A model generated the notes under the pieces. It was not told where the DNA came from. It saw nothing but the letters and a program-made list of their open reading frames with translations, and ran no database searches. Made by a program: the position numbers and the translations under genes. Below are positions 22,800 to 34,378 of a stretch of DNA of 64,000 bases, piece after piece. Within the stretch, counting starts at the first letter, position 1; the number at the start of each line of letters is the position of its first letter. This DNA comes from Psococerastis gibbosa (lineage: Eukaryota; Arthropoda; Insecta; Psocodea; Psocidae), in NCBI GenBank assembly GCA_963971405.1, contig OZ020485.1:43955469-44019468 (forward strand), in the 5' to 3' direction.

Positions 22800-22985
22800 T
22801 AGTTATAGTTCTAGGACTACGGTAGCTTTAATCTTCAAGGGGATCGTATTTGCTTAATAATTCAGAGTAGAATACAGGAGCAATAAAAATCAATAAATAA
22901 ATAAATATCGACTTTTTTGTTCTATTACTAAGGCAACCTAGCGGAGTTAAGGCTATAAGCCCTCTCTTACACTCAACTAGGTAAA
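22800..22985. repeat. Fragment of family E body followed by family D copy 4 (minus)
   Basis: 22835-22885 matches the GGGATCG.ATTT and AGTAGAATA.A..AGCAATA block that follows the tRNA-like head in family E copy 1. 22920-22982 is the family D 3' body on the minus strand (AACCTAGCGGAGTTA, CTCTCTTACACTCAACTAGG). Confidence 0.5.
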
Positions 22986-23149
22986 AAATATTATCATTAA
23001 CACTGTGTGGACTAATAACTTGTTAAGTAACTGACCGGCAATCCGGATATCCCCATTTTGCATTGCGTTTCTAATATTTTTGTAGAGCCGTTGCAACTAG
23101 TTCCTAGTTTAAGAACCGTTCTTAGGAACGGTTCCAGTAAGAACAACCC

Positions 23150-23540
23150 ACCTCTATCACGAATAAGCCATCAGTCCTTCTCAAGGCCGTAGCCAGGATT
23201 TTTTTCGGGCAGGGGGGGGGGTGGTGGTAGAAATTTCATTGGGTATTACATAGTGGATTTTATTTTTCCTCTCAAAATCCGATTCTATCTAGTATGAAGC
23301 CATTTCATTTCGGGGGGGGGGGGGGGGTTGAACCCCCCCTTGGCTACGGCCATGGTCCTTCTCAGGACTTAACCTGACGATGAGAGTAGTTCGATACCGC
23401 CCTCTTCCCCTGACAATGGTTTCCGCCCCAATTGTTCGATGACTATGAGACCCATGCCTCTATATTGACTGTTAACACAACAGGCAATGTAAGTCTAACT
23501 AACCCTTTGCTAAATAGTATTACACTATTGCCATTAAGAA
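23150..23540. mobile_element. Family E right arm, interrupted by a hAT-type MITE
   Basis: After removing 23182-23354 plus one duplicated octamer, the sequence reads CATCAGTCCTTCTCAGGACTTA, then GACAATGGTTTCCGCCC and AACTAACCCTTTG, as in copies at 2930 and 17655. This shows that family E is older than the insertion. Confidence 0.6.
23182..23354. mobile_element. hAT-type G-tract MITE with target duplication GTCCTTCT
   Basis: Ends CAAGGCCGTAGCCAGG and TTGGCTACGGCCATG, flanked by GTCCTTCT at 23174-23181 and 23355-23362. Two long G runs (about 23212 and 23313) lie inside. Confidence 0.75.
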
Positions 23541-24036
23541 TAAATTTTTAATGCATTTTTAGAATAAGATAGTTTAAGTTAAACGTATTTTGTTTGGTTG
23601 GCTATGCATTTTGGAAATTGTATTGGGTTTTTGGAAGTGGGTTGGACTGTAACGGTAATAGACTTTGTCTTAGTCTCGCCCCGTAAATGTAAGACATTTA
23701 TTGTTATTATTTATATAATTAAAACTAAGTTATTTGATGCTAACACAGACGTGAAATAGAAAACATGGTGCATCATCTATATCACAGATCAACATAATAT
23801 ACTATATAATGATATATGATCTACTAGTATATTCTATAGCGTTTACTGTGCGAGCCCCCGACAAGTTTATTTACTTGGGGACCCACAGGTTTTTTGCATG
23901 ACAAGGGTATGATTGATTATATTTATAAAAAATACATTCCTTCGGTGCAGGAAAGTACCGGCCGAAGAAAATGAAAAAAAAGAACCTTTACTAATAAAAT
24001 ATAATAAAAGATTATTGTAAGTTATGATCCCCCCCC
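23541..24036. other. Gene-free stretch
   Basis: AT-rich, no exon or bounded repeat recognised. 23590-23700 (GGTTGGCTATGCATTTTGG, then GTAAATGTAAGACATTTATTG) may be a LINE or SINE tail, but this is not certain. Confidence 0.35.
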
Positions 24037-24311
24037 CAGCGCCGGACGAAGGGTAAAGCGACCGCTTTAGTCCCAAAGTTAAAGGGGGCGCCAAAACGAG
24101 TGAAAATACCGACATAAAGAACACCACAATCACAAACATTTAAAAATAAAAATTTTATTGAAGAAAATTAAGTCGTTTAATAAAATAAGAACTTTTGATT
24201 GTTGTACTGCTTTTGCCAGCCGCCTTTCAATTTATGTTCGTTCGGGGGGGGGGGGGGCGCCGAAATTACATCTCGCTTTACCCTGAAACCTCGCTCCTCC
24301 GTCCGCCCCTG
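24037..24311. mobile_element. hAT-type MITE with CAGCGCCGGAC / GTCCGCCCCTG ends
   Basis: Subterminal blocks GGGTAAAGCG and CGCTTTACCC are inverted copies. The 8 bases outside are CCCCCCCC and CGCCCCCC, a 7 of 8 match but in low-complexity sequence, so weak support for a target duplication. Confidence 0.55.
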
Positions 24312-25264
24312 CGCCCCCCCCCCTCCCCCTTTATTACACACTGGAATATTTTAAATGGAATTGAATAATGGCACAAGCTTGCATTTTTAGAAGAAGCAAA
24401 TACACTTTTAGAGGGGTGGTAGGGACGACAACAGAGAGCGATTTCGCCAATGTAGTAATGAGAAATGAGTAAAATAATTTGGAAAATTCCCCCTAAAGTC
24501 CTCAATGATAACTCTAAGATATCTCCTGTGAAATTTGACTTGGCGAAAAGAATCGAGGTGGTGGTAGGATCTTATCTTCGGGCATAGGTACCTACAAGCC
24601 TGTCAGGGCCTCAGGGGGGACATGACACACTTATAACTACAATATCATAATTTAAAGTGAGGTAGTACCGTTGGCTTCGGGATTGGTGGTAAAATAAACT
24701 TTTGTAACTTGTAGAACCTGGCAGACCAACTCCAATTTAAATCAAGAGGCCGAGCGTAATATCATGTATCGGAAAATTACTCCTTAAACCTCTTAGTCTT
24801 AGTACGATAGTTTTCAAGAGTTTTCCACAGTTTCCAATAGTTTGAAGAGTCCACGACACAGGGAGGAAGGGGTAAGTTTCAATACCCAACAGCTAAACAG
24901 TATAAGAGCGCTGAAGCTTCTACAAATTTTAATCTTTTGTCTATTGACAGGCCATTTTGACATCAGAGTATTTAAGAACAATGCGGAAGAATAAACCACG
25001 ATTTGTTGAAGAGACACAAGTAATCCTACAGATGAGTGCCTCGGTGGGAGGGCACAAACTTTGTGAAAGTTGGCATTATCATTTTGGAGTATTTTGAAGT
25101 TATCTAACCAAAGCCACAGCAGTCTGCCGCATTCCTTCCACATTCTGCGTCTCGTCAGGCCAATCGACCGAACATGATGGACTGTTTACTATCACCAACC
25201 CAAAGAACAAAATACCAACAATTCACATTCGCCCTTTTGAGGTTTACAGTAACAATTGGTTACT
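24312..25264. other. Gene-free stretch
   Basis: The longest open frame (24814-25143, minus, 109 codons) has no recognisable domain and no repeat partner here. Nothing else could be supported. Confidence 0.4.
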
Positions 25265-25736
25265 GCAGCCTGATCATGTCGATTATACTATAATACCGGT
25301 ATTTATTTAATCCCCTGCAGCCTGATCGAGGCGATTATAATACCGGGGTTAAATAAATACCCAAGGATTATAACAGTAAACAAACAAATTTTGAATAGCA
25401 CTTTCCATTATAAAATTATCTTGTTTACATTTTTATTACCAGGGGATTACATAATACCGGGGTTAAATAAATACCCAAGGATTATAACTGTAAACAAACA
25501 AATTTTGAATAGCACTTTCCATTATAAAATAATCTTGTTTAGCCTACATTTTTATTACCAGGGGATTAAATAAATACCGGTATTATAATCGCCTCGATCA
25601 GGCTGCCGGTATTATATTGTAATTGTTAACAAGATAATTTCATAATGGAAAGTGCTATTCAAAATTTATTTGTTTACATTTTTAATACCAGGGGATTAAA
25701 TAAATACCGGTGTTATAATCGCCATGATCAGGCTGC
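25265..25736. mobile_element. Nested cluster of palindromic MITE family B
   Basis: At least four terminal arms occur: starts at 25265 and 25316, internal inverted ends at about 25567-25608, and a final end GCCATGATCAGGCTGC at 25736. The core GTAAACAAACAAATTTTGAATAGC appears twice in direct order and once inverted (split here for length). The picture is family B elements inserted into one another and partly duplicated. Confidence 0.6.
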
Positions 25737-26167
25737 TGGAATATGAAAATGAGGAGTGGACCTATATTAAATAATAAATAAATAAATAATAATATTATAG
25801 TAAACGGAAACACTCCAATTTTGACAAAGTTGCTACAAGTGGAATAATAACGGTACATATGGTATTATAACGCATGTTTTACGGCTTACCTACTAATGCT
25901 ATTTACTGATTCATGGAATATATCTATGTTACACTTCTGGTTAAGAATTTATTTTTTTATTAATTTAAGGGCGCGAGGCCACGCTTGTGGCATATGCGCC
26001 AAGACTCTAAGTGTTCTTAGTAGTTATATCGCTTTTAGAAGCTCTGTGTGGTGGAGAAAGGCTGAAAGTGAAACGACATTACTAACGTCGTCTCCCAGGA
26101 TTAGAGAGAGAGTTGATTGTATGTTGTACATTGCACGGGCTGTTTGATAGTTGGGGCAATCTGGTCA
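25737..26167. other. Gene-free stretch
   Basis: Nothing recognised apart from an AATA-rich run at about 25770-25795. Confidence 0.4.
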
Positions 26168-26549
26168 GGCGCCCATTCCATTGACCGGCTAGGGCTATTT
26201 CCAAAACGGTGACGTGGTAGCAGACACTCAAGACTTAGGTAGCGTCTCCACCGACCTCGCATTGCAGATTGCAAGTGACATTGACGGTAATGTTTGTTTT
26301 TCTTTTTATAGAAATCTATTAAAATGTTTGTAATTAACATATCCCATGAAGCCATTTTTTAATTTTAGTTTGTTTGTTTGTGATTTTATTGCATGATCAT
26401 TGATCAATTTTAACTATGGCATAGAGGAAAATAAACATTTCCGTCAATTCTGCAATGCGAGGTCGGTGGAAACGCCACCTAAGTCTTGAGTGTCTGCTAC
26501 CACGTCACCGTTTTGGAAATAGCCCTAGCCGGTCAATGGAATGGGCACC
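26168..26549. mobile_element. Composite PIF/Harbinger-like MITE (family C), target duplication TCA
   Basis: Outer ends GGCGCCCATTCC and GGAATGGGCACC, with TCA on both sides. Inside each outer arm (ACCGGCTAGGGC to GCAGACACTCAAGACTTA) lies a second inverted arm (GGTAGCGTCTCCACCGACC to ACATTGACGG). GG-starting ends and 3-bp duplications fit PIF/Harbinger-type MITEs; no transposase is present. Confidence 0.7.
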
Positions 26550-26610
26550 TCAAGAATATTACACCTGGTTAGCATTCTGTTGAGACCAACTTCTAGTAGG
26601 TAGTTGGCTC

Positions 26611-26782
26611 CAAGGGCGGATCCAGCCGAAAATTTAGGGGGGGGGGTCACAATTTTTTTTTTAAAGTTTAAAAGTTTTTTTTTTTTTAAGTTGAGTTTTA
26701 TTCATCTTTTTTTTACTAGGTATCTTATGAATTTACTCATTTACCCCCTGACTCCCCCCCCCCCCCCGTGGATCCGCCATTG
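26611..26782. mobile_element. hAT-type G/C-tract MITE with target duplication GTTGGCTC
   Basis: Ends CAAGGGCGGATCCA and TGGATCCGCCATTG, exact octamer GTTGGCTC at 26603-26610 and 26783-26790. A G run follows the left end and a C run precedes the right end. This is the intact reference for the truncated end at 750-800. Confidence 0.8.
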
Positions 26783-27839
26783 GTTGGCTCTGTACAAATT
26801 CATCAAATTCATATATAAAACAGACTTTTGTGCCGGGTGTTTGAAGGGACATGGATATTAATGTTCACTAGAAGCGAAGAACATTCAAACTTATTTGATA
26901 GGATATTATAAACAGCAAGAACATCATACATGCTTCTCCTGTAAGTTAGTGAACTGATTTAAAACAAAGTTAGCAAATATTCATAGGTAAAATTGTTTCT
27001 AACGACATGCTTCTTATCGCAAATCTTTTAAAATTTCTTTGCCCATTCCCCATTCCCAATTTTCATAATTTGGCAATTAAGGTATGGATTCCAGGCTGGA
27101 CAGTTATATTCTAGGATTGGTCTTACTAGTGTTATATAGAAGAGTATCACTGTTTCCGCTGTAAAATGATGACTGTTTCTTTTTATGAATATTAATTGTA
27201 GTGATAGCCTCTGTAGTAAAGTAGTACGTTGATGTTTTTTTAATTACATTACAAAAAAAAGTAGGCTAATTTTCGTGCAAGAACATAACTTCAACCACTA
27301 AAAATTTCAAAAGCATCTCCATGTGAAGCAATTTTTAAGGAGCTTTCAAAGTCAGTAATTTAGACAAAGCCCCCCCCCCCCCTCTGTTGGGTTTTTATCG
27401 TTATTAAACGATGTCTTAAGCTAGAGGTATCAAGTTTGTCCTGGCGGATAATTAGCTGAGAAGTTGTTGCCTGCTACCTCCTCAGGTTTCCTCATCTCTT
27501 GCTCCCGATTTTCCCTCTAGTGGCCCATCAAACTGAAACTGAATGCTCCACAATATAAATGATCGTGTTCATCGCTGATAAAGTACTATACAGTAACCAA
27601 AATTTGGGATGTTTTACCTCATTATTATTTAAAAGGGTTTTATGCACGTAGCCCTACTTGCCCATTGAATCTTACCCCGCCAACGACCCCATGGGACATT
27701 GTTTCCATATGTACTTTTGCCGTTGCATTGACAAATCAGTAGTCCGCTACTAGCTAAAACTGGAACCTCTTGTCAGTTGTCGCTCTCACTTCATAAAATT
27801 AAAAATCATGACAACCCCAAGTCTTTACATATCATTTAG
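26783..27839. other. Gene-free stretch
   Basis: A C tract at about 27369-27382. No exon recognised. Confidence 0.4.
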
Positions 27840-28380
27840 ATGCATTTAACACATCTTAAGGCCTGAAGCGTGGGGGAAATTTAAACAAAACGGGGACACC
27901 CATACCTACAGCACGAGGCAAATGGGAGACCTTGTAAGGGCAGCACTACACATAGCCAAGTGTGAGCGACTGTGTGAGCGACTGGATCCTATATTACAAG
28001 AATTCGCCTACCTTAGAAAACTCCCAAGTGAACTGAGAATGGCGAGGAATGCTACTAACTTCCCTGAATTGCTTAGAGACCATCTCTTAGAGAAAGCTTC
28101 CTGCACTATCACTGAGGCACTAGCACAGTGACAATTACAGAACTACCTGATTTTGACAATTTTACTTTATACTTTCTGGGTGATTACTTGTTCTACTTGC
28201 TGAATTACTTGATAGCATACTTTAACAGAAATATAGGTTTATTTATTTATTTATTAAATGTTCACGACCTCGATGTCAACCCACACCCATTACAAGTGAC
28301 AATGCGGACAAGCTGGGACAGGCTTACAATCTTTTCCATAGAAGTCCGAGAAATAGTCGTCTTAATGTTAATATAAATAA
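27840..28380 (+). mobile_element. LINE 3' fragment (reverse transcriptase ORF C-terminus)
   Basis: The frame from 27889 to 28131 reads HTYSTRQMGDLV, then KLPSELRMARNATNFPELL and a DHLLEKASCTITEAL tail before the stop. This is the typical end of the second ORF of non-LTR elements of the Jockey/CR1/RTE type (NTR block, LPxEIR block, FKxxLxxYLL block). The rest of the element is missing, so it is a 5'-truncated copy. 28132-28380 is probably its 3' untranslated part. The clade is not assigned. Confidence 0.6.
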
Positions 28381-29998
28381 ATAATTAAGCATCACTAGCT
28401 TCTGCCGTAGAATAGCATGACATCGAAAACAGTTTTAGACAGTGATTTTAAAATGTTTTGTAAACAAAGAATAAGCGAGTCAATTTTACGAAATTGATTA
28501 ATTTCTCTCGCCACAGCCGCGGTAATAATTATGAAAATGGCCGGATGAAAAATTCACAAAAAATGTAAGCTATAAAAGCAGATTTACATTTTAAGATAAT
28601 ATATATTTATATTTGTACAGGTACAATTTACACCAGTTATACATACATACCTATACAAAAAAATAACAAAATATCAAAGAAAACATGAGAATGGAAGTGC
28701 GGTTATTTCTTACTATGCTCTTCCATTACAAACGTCAAAAAAAAAAAAAAAAAAAAAAAACTTAGTCAGTTTGTCTTATTATTATGATACATGACATTAG
28801 CGTATATATTATTTACCGGTACGATATATGACTGACTAATTTTCTCACTTGAAATGTGTTCACCTAAAAAAAACCTTAAAGTGCATTAAACACATTGTAT
28901 AGAATAATTATTTTTAAAAAATTGACTTTTTTTTGTTGATTACTAGTAGTTTATTTTTAGTAGTTACAAATCAGTTCGGTGAACGACTCATTTTTGAGAT
29001 AGCTTGCAATATTTTATTAAATATATATAATCGGACCACTTTCATAAGCCGATCTTTGAGTCTATGTAACGAGACATAAATTAATTTCGTCAAAAATACG
29101 CAGATATTTGTTGTTTACCAAATGTTTTCAAATTTCTACATCAAGTCATTATTGATTGAACTGAAACTATCGAGATATTTCTGCTTGATTAACCTTTTCG
29201 GGGACCCATCGAAAAAGGAATTATTATTTTTTGGCTCCTCTGAAGTGGGACTGCAGCTGCCCCACGCTCAAACCACAGTTTAGAAGGGCAAAGCTTCATA
29301 GTTTAACATTTTACCGGGAAATGCATATGAGTATTGCAGCCATTTTCATTGAAATTTATTTTTTGTAATCATAAAAATTAAATGTGTCCCTCAAAGGGTT
29401 AATAACGTAGTGATTTTTTCATGTTTATGCCAATAAAAAATATTAATCGCCCTAACAAAAGAATGGGCAGCTTAATATTTCGAGAAAACCACCCTTATAG
29501 TACATATTCGACCTGATGCGAAACCATGAATCGAAGCGGACGTACTTTTTTAATACAAATTGTAAACGGCAGTAAATAAAACCACGGTAAAACCCCCAGA
29601 AATATCGGAAAACACAATATAATATCTGCGGAGGGAACATATGGTTGATGAGAAAGATGCCCGAAGCGAAATATTGCCGATATACTCGCATTCCACAGCA
29701 GCTAGACGAGATCAATAGCAGGGGTGGCACCGTAACAAAGCTAAACACATCCCCAGTTATCTCTTATCTGGTGGCAGTACCACCATTTAGACAACTAACT
29801 GGGGTGGCACCCTGCAACCATAGGAGCCCAATTATATTTTCGAGGGGACCCCTAGGTTGCACTGACTTATCGAGTAAATCCGGCCCTTCCATGCCCTCTA
29901 CGCCATGCCCTCATTTCTGCTTCCCTGTGTCCTCCTTTTCGTTTTTTATATGGCGAACCTAATTTAATATAGACTTTCGCGAGTACACACAGTCCGAC
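28381..29998. other. Gene-free stretch
   Basis: A polyA run at 28739-28760 and AT-rich sequence. No exon recognised. Open frames at 29452-29748 and 29645-29962 overlap on opposite strands and neither has family features. Confidence 0.4.
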
Positions 29999-30276
29999 GG
30001 AAGCCTCACCATGCTGTTAATCCAATTTTTCCCCAAACATAGTGTAGGCATACTAGGGTACTTACTTACATAATTTTTCGTGTTTAAGCGAACGTCCAAG
30101 CGAACGTCCGAGAATCGGGTGAAATTATTGTAGGCAGCGCTATTGGCGGAAGCCTCACCATGCTGTTAATCCAGTTTTCTCCCCCAAAGTTAGTGTACGT
30201 ATACCAGGGCTCCTACTTTTTCGTGTCCAAGCGAACGTACCAAAATCGGGTGAAATTGAAGGCAGCGCTGTTGGCC
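29999..30276. repeat. Tandem duplication, period 149 bp
   Basis: GGAAGCCTCACCATGCTG begins both units (29999 and 30148) and each ends in a GGCAGCGCT.TTGGC block. The shared AGCGAACGT motif is itself doubled in unit 1. Confidence 0.65.
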
Positions 30277-30958
30277 ACCCACAGGTCGTCTTTCGTGCAT
30301 TGGGCTGCCTCTGACCACACGAGCACAGGGTGCTGTTTACGTCTATCTGGCCCCATCTCGCCCTGCTGGCTTTCACAGAGGTTCTATGTTTTTTTTTTCT
30401 CGTATCTGTACTTGGTTAAGTCATGCTTTCGCCTGTTTCAGGGCGTCAATGGTAAGTTTGTTTCAGCTTGTCTATTATCGCTTGTAGCCGGTGTAGGTTG
30501 ACATCGATAACGTATTTACGTATACCAGTTTGCCAATGGCCAAAAATTCATACGGAAACAATACAAATAATGTCCGAAATCCATAGGGTCATTGGTTGGT
30601 ATTGGACAAGGGACGCATGGATCCATAAAAAGTCCTTAAATAGGATTCAGAATAATAATAATAAGGAGGGCTTTGAAAGCTGGATTGTTGTATTTTCAGA
30701 TACGCAAGAGCTAGGAGTAAAATAAAATAGTAGAAGGTACACATAAATACACTGGACAAAACCAAGAGGTCTAGATAGAGCTGATATCTTGTTTGATTAA
30801 CAGGGTGACATAATATAGGCGGTACAACGGTACAAGTACCTATACACTGGAGTTGTTAAGAATTTGAGAGCTACTGTTTTTCAGAATGTTCCTGTTTGAT
30901 CATGCTTCATTTCATCTACCTAAATAAAATATATGAGAGCTTTGTAGATGTAAGTAAA
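30277..30958. other. Gene-free stretch with a weak repeat
   Basis: 30480-30600 (GTAG.CGG, GGTTGACATC, AACAATAC.AATAATGTC, GGGTC.TTGG) resembles 33520-33610, so the two are copies of an undefined dispersed repeat. Nothing else recognised. Confidence 0.4.
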
Positions 30959-31365
30959 TTTAATAATAATAATTTGTATTTTTTAGTACAATACAATTAC
31001 AATTTAATTACATTAGGGAAATAGGCCAATTAGGGGTATACGGGAAATTAATAATTCGTTAATTACCAAGATTAAATGACATTTGCGGCAGCCATGACAT
31101 TAAGTTACACTTCTATATGCAGCCGGCCGCCATACCAAGTTGAATCCAGCGGACCAGAGCAGGTTCAAAGCTGCAGATAAATTGGTCGTGTGCACAGTGC
31201 CGGTAGGGAAACATGGTAGGACATGTCCTGGTCACCTCCGAACTAATCGTGTGACTTGACTGTGTTTCCCAAGTGGTTCGGAATCCACTATAATCAGGAG
31301 GTCCACTGGAGTCCTATGGGCCCACACCGTGGCCTGGGACTGTGTCAAACCATACTACTACTACA
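30959..31365. repeat. Dispersed repeat family G, copy 2
   Basis: Starts AATAATAATAATTTGTATTTT and contains CAATACAATTACAATTTAATTACATT in pieces, then GCCGGCCGCCATACC through ATGGTAGGACATGTCC to CCATACTACTACTAC. The same order is found at 46145-46700. If read on the minus strand the ATT-rich edge would be a 3' tail, as in LINEs or SINEs; this is inference. Confidence 0.6.
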
Positions 31366-31661
31366 CTTCTATGCGGTTAGAAGCATACACCAATTTTTCC
31401 CAAGTTTGATCTTTTGATGTGACATAATAAAAGCCATGTCGGATAGAAGCGTTACAAATGGCAAGTTTGTATTGAAAGTTTTACAAAGGCTACACTACGT
31501 ACATCTAGGAGAGAAATCTCCCCAGCGTAAAATCCGTTTACAGCAATTGGAGCAGCGTAGCATATAGCGATATAGCCTACATAAGTAAATACAAGGTAGA
31601 GGTCTTTCTTGTGTCAGTCCCGTTCAAAATGTTTAACTAAAAATTCCCAGACCAACCAAAA
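31366..31661. other. Short gene-free spacer
   Basis: Nothing recognised. Confidence 0.4.
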
Positions 31662-32536
31662 AAGAACCGGTCCTAGTTTACTCGAACATGCTTTCCAATT
31701 TATCAAAATTATTAGATAGAGAAAATGAGTAATTTCATGGTAAATAATTTTCCTATGGTTAAATTTCCGATATCTCGGGGGGGGGGGGGGGGGGTGTTGT
31801 CCACCTGATGTCACTAGAGGTGAGGTAAATTCTAGATGGGTCAGACCAACACATTACCACTCAGCAATACTGACAGGGCGCGCAATGCATTTCAACGGGA
31901 ATTTTCTATCATTTTTTCAAAAAAACATTTTTTCTACAAAACCAAATACTTTTCTGGGAAAGCAACCTGTCTGATTTCGTTACTCAATTTAACACCTAAT
32001 ACATGCCTGAAGGTAGAAATCGTCAATGGAAAGGTTTCACAGAAAAATTATTTTTTAGTAATTTTTCATTAAAATTTAGTTATTTTTATTTTTTTACCCC
32101 TAGAAGCAAACTATCAAGGGGGAAGTGACCCCACGCATTTTGTCAGCATTAATAACGACTACAATATATGTGAATTTAAAAGAAATCGTTGGAGCCGTTT
32201 TGGATAAATAATTTTTTTTTAGACGTTTTTTTGGAGTTTTTTGAATATAAAACCCCCCCAAATTGAGATAGCCCAAAATAAAAAAAAATGGTCCTGAGGT
32301 ATGATTTTTGTAAACCTACATGCAGAATTTCCATCAAAAACGACTGAGTAGTTTGGAAATCGACGAACAGACAGACAGAGCGACAGAGCGACAGACAGAG
32401 CGACAGACAGACATTTCGTAAAAACCACTTTTTTTGGTTCCTGGTACCTCAAAACGTGTAAATTCGTTGAAATCTCGGAATCGAAAATTTGGACCATCAC
32501 AAAGCTTTCCTTATACTACGTATAAATTGGAAAGCA
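31662..32536 (-). mobile_element. Helentron-like element (family A), copy 4, full length
   Basis: Both terminal sequences are present (element start at 32536, end at 31662) with T flanks on the element strand. It has the G tract at about 31778-31794, the GTCT-type array (here GACAGACAGAGC repeats) at about 32370-32415, and a CRE-like octamer changed by one base (TGATGTCA). Confidence 0.65.
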
Positions 32537-33228
32537 ACAAGATCACACACTGAAGAGAACTTATTTCACAGTAATTTTTGCTAAACACATTTGAATCAAA
32601 AGTAGCCTAGGGTGCCTACCGGAGAAATAATCAACCAACTCAAGCTTTAAACGTATAAACGTATAACTGACGTTGTGAAATACGATACCATACTCTTAAA
32701 TATGAAAGAACTTCAATTAAATCCCTGCCACAACTATTAAAATTAAAGTCAGAATTTCAGTATTAAAAAAAAAACAACAAGCCAAAGTATGTGACCCAGA
32801 AAGCTGCAATGTCGTGAGTTTCATCCAGAGGGTTTAGAAAGCCGTGTAGTGGATCCTGAAAATTACGACATGTGTCAACAAAATAATTAATCTCGGGAAC
32901 ACTGGAGTGGAAGCGATATAACCGACCGCATTAAGTAAAGCCCAGAGACAAACTTTGCGAAAAGGTTTTCTTACACACCGGAGCATTCCCGTCAGCTTTC
33001 TACCCACGTTGTTCGTCTCAAAAGATTACAATAATTACACAATCAATAATCTATTGTAACATGTGACAATATTGAGCTTTATACCCTTCCTGCAACATTT
33101 GTACTGCCGCTGCTTTCTGTTTGTTTTAGGCGCGTACAACAAACTTCTACCGGCGGCAACAGGCTAAGTTCGCTGCGGGATAGGAGAGGTGTTTAATGCC
33201 ATTCAGTGCTGCGCCCAAGCAGGCGGAC
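32537..33228. other. Gene-free stretch
   Basis: No exon recognised. 33128-33228 is GC-rich and may be part of the LINE fragment that follows. Confidence 0.35.
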
Positions 33229-33360
33229 CAAGAGGGAACTCTTCTTCGGATTAAGATTACGATAATTGCGCAGGCGAAGGAGAGCGCAGGACCGCGCAGG
33301 CTGGGGCGACGTGGCAGAGCAGGCGAAGACCCTCCACGGGCCGTAGCGCCAAGGATTAAG
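33229..33360 (+). mobile_element. LINE 3' coding fragment
   Basis: One frame reads LRRRRRAQDRAGWGDVAEQ followed by AKTLHGP and a stop near 33342. This DRxxWxxVxxxAKxLHG ending is the usual C-terminus of many invertebrate LINE reverse transcriptase ORFs, and the fragment at 53345 has a related one. Only about 30 residues are clear, so the clade is not named. Confidence 0.5.
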
Positions 33361-33404
33361 CAAGTATAAACCTAATAATAACCTGTTTTACAATTAATTT
33401 TTAA

Positions 33405-33500
33405 CTGCTCACTTGGCAATGACGATTAGTCTAAACCGGTAGTGACATAATTTATAAGTTTTATCCGTAATATTTGTAATAAATTATCATTATTCGATTA
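33405..33500 (+). mobile_element. Possible Penelope-like terminal fragment
   Basis: CACTTGGCAATGACGATTAG then TCTAAACCGG resembles the decayed terminal motif at 37385 (CTTGGCGATGGTGTGAGCC, TAAACCGG) and the better one at 41894. No coding sequence is linked to it. Weak call. Confidence 0.3.
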
Positions 33501-33654
33501 TGCATGTCGATTTTCATTTGTAGTCGGGTCGGAGGGTTGACATCAAGGGCGTGAATCAATTCGGAGGAACAATACCAATAATGTCATAAAACTCATGGGG
33601 TCGTTGGCAGGGAAAGGTTCAATGGGCCACTAAAAGCAATATTGACTTTTTGTT

Positions 33655-34378
33655 CTGTTACTAAACCAACCTAGCGGAGTTAGGGTTATAAAGCCCTCTC
33701 TAACACTCAACTAGGAAGGCCGGGGACCGCCTACTTTACATGCCCTCCGAAAACTAAAACTCTAAGGAATTAGTTTCCACGTTTCCAAAACCTCAAAGAC
33801 GCAGCACAAACGAGAGACCACTGCTACAACACTCGGCAAAGAGACGCACTCCTACTACCAAAACAAAATCTCAGCTTGGCAAAACGTTGCAGCTACAAGC
33901 ACATACCTGGCACCAAAAATATTTAACCTGCTCCCCGTAGACATAAAAAGTTGTACAATGAAAACTTCTTTTAAACACCAACTAAACTTATGGCTTCATG
34001 AGAAAAGAACAGGCTTAGAAAACTTACTATTGCATGTAGAACAATAAAAATATATTTTAATCAATGTAAAGAACAAAACATATATTTTTATTAACTGTTA
34101 TCTAACATACACACATTTACATACGTAACGCATGCCTGCACACCGTCAAGACAAATCTGACTTAAATTGAAACACTAGGTACACCGGCCCTAGCACGTGG
34201 AAACACAGTTGGGCAGGTTAATTCCTCGAAAAATCTTAAACTTAATTTAATTTAACTAATTTAAATTTAATTTTATACAATTTATCATTTTATGTATACT
34301 TGTCTTGCTGCAAAAATTTGAATAAATATGTATTTGATTTGATCTGATTTGAGCATGGCCAGAAAATGTAGCAACTCG
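33655..34378 (-). repeat. SINE-like family D, copy 5, split by a LINE
   Basis: 33660-33753 is the family D body on the minus strand up to CATGCCCTCCG. Its continuation GAGCATGGCCAGAAAATGTAGC appears only at 34354-34375. The 600 bp between are a LINE 3' end (separate entry). This orders the two insertions: family D first. Confidence 0.65.
33755..34353 (+). mobile_element. LINE 3' end inserted into family D copy 5
   Basis: Coding remains read HCYNTRQRDALLLPK, then after a one-base frame change APKIFNLLPVDIKSC and SFKHQLNLWLHEKRTG to a stop at about 34048. This is the C-terminus of a non-LTR reverse transcriptase ORF (NTR block, LPxDIK block, FKxxLxxWL block). A 3' untranslated region of about 300 bp ends in TTTGATTTGATCTGATTTGA-type repeats, a common LINE tail. 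5'-truncated and frameshifted, so dead. Confidence 0.7.

Noticed and set aside
24814-25143. 109-codon minus-strand frame as a gene
   Set aside because: No domain, splice context or repeat partner; length is within chance expectation for a window of this size.
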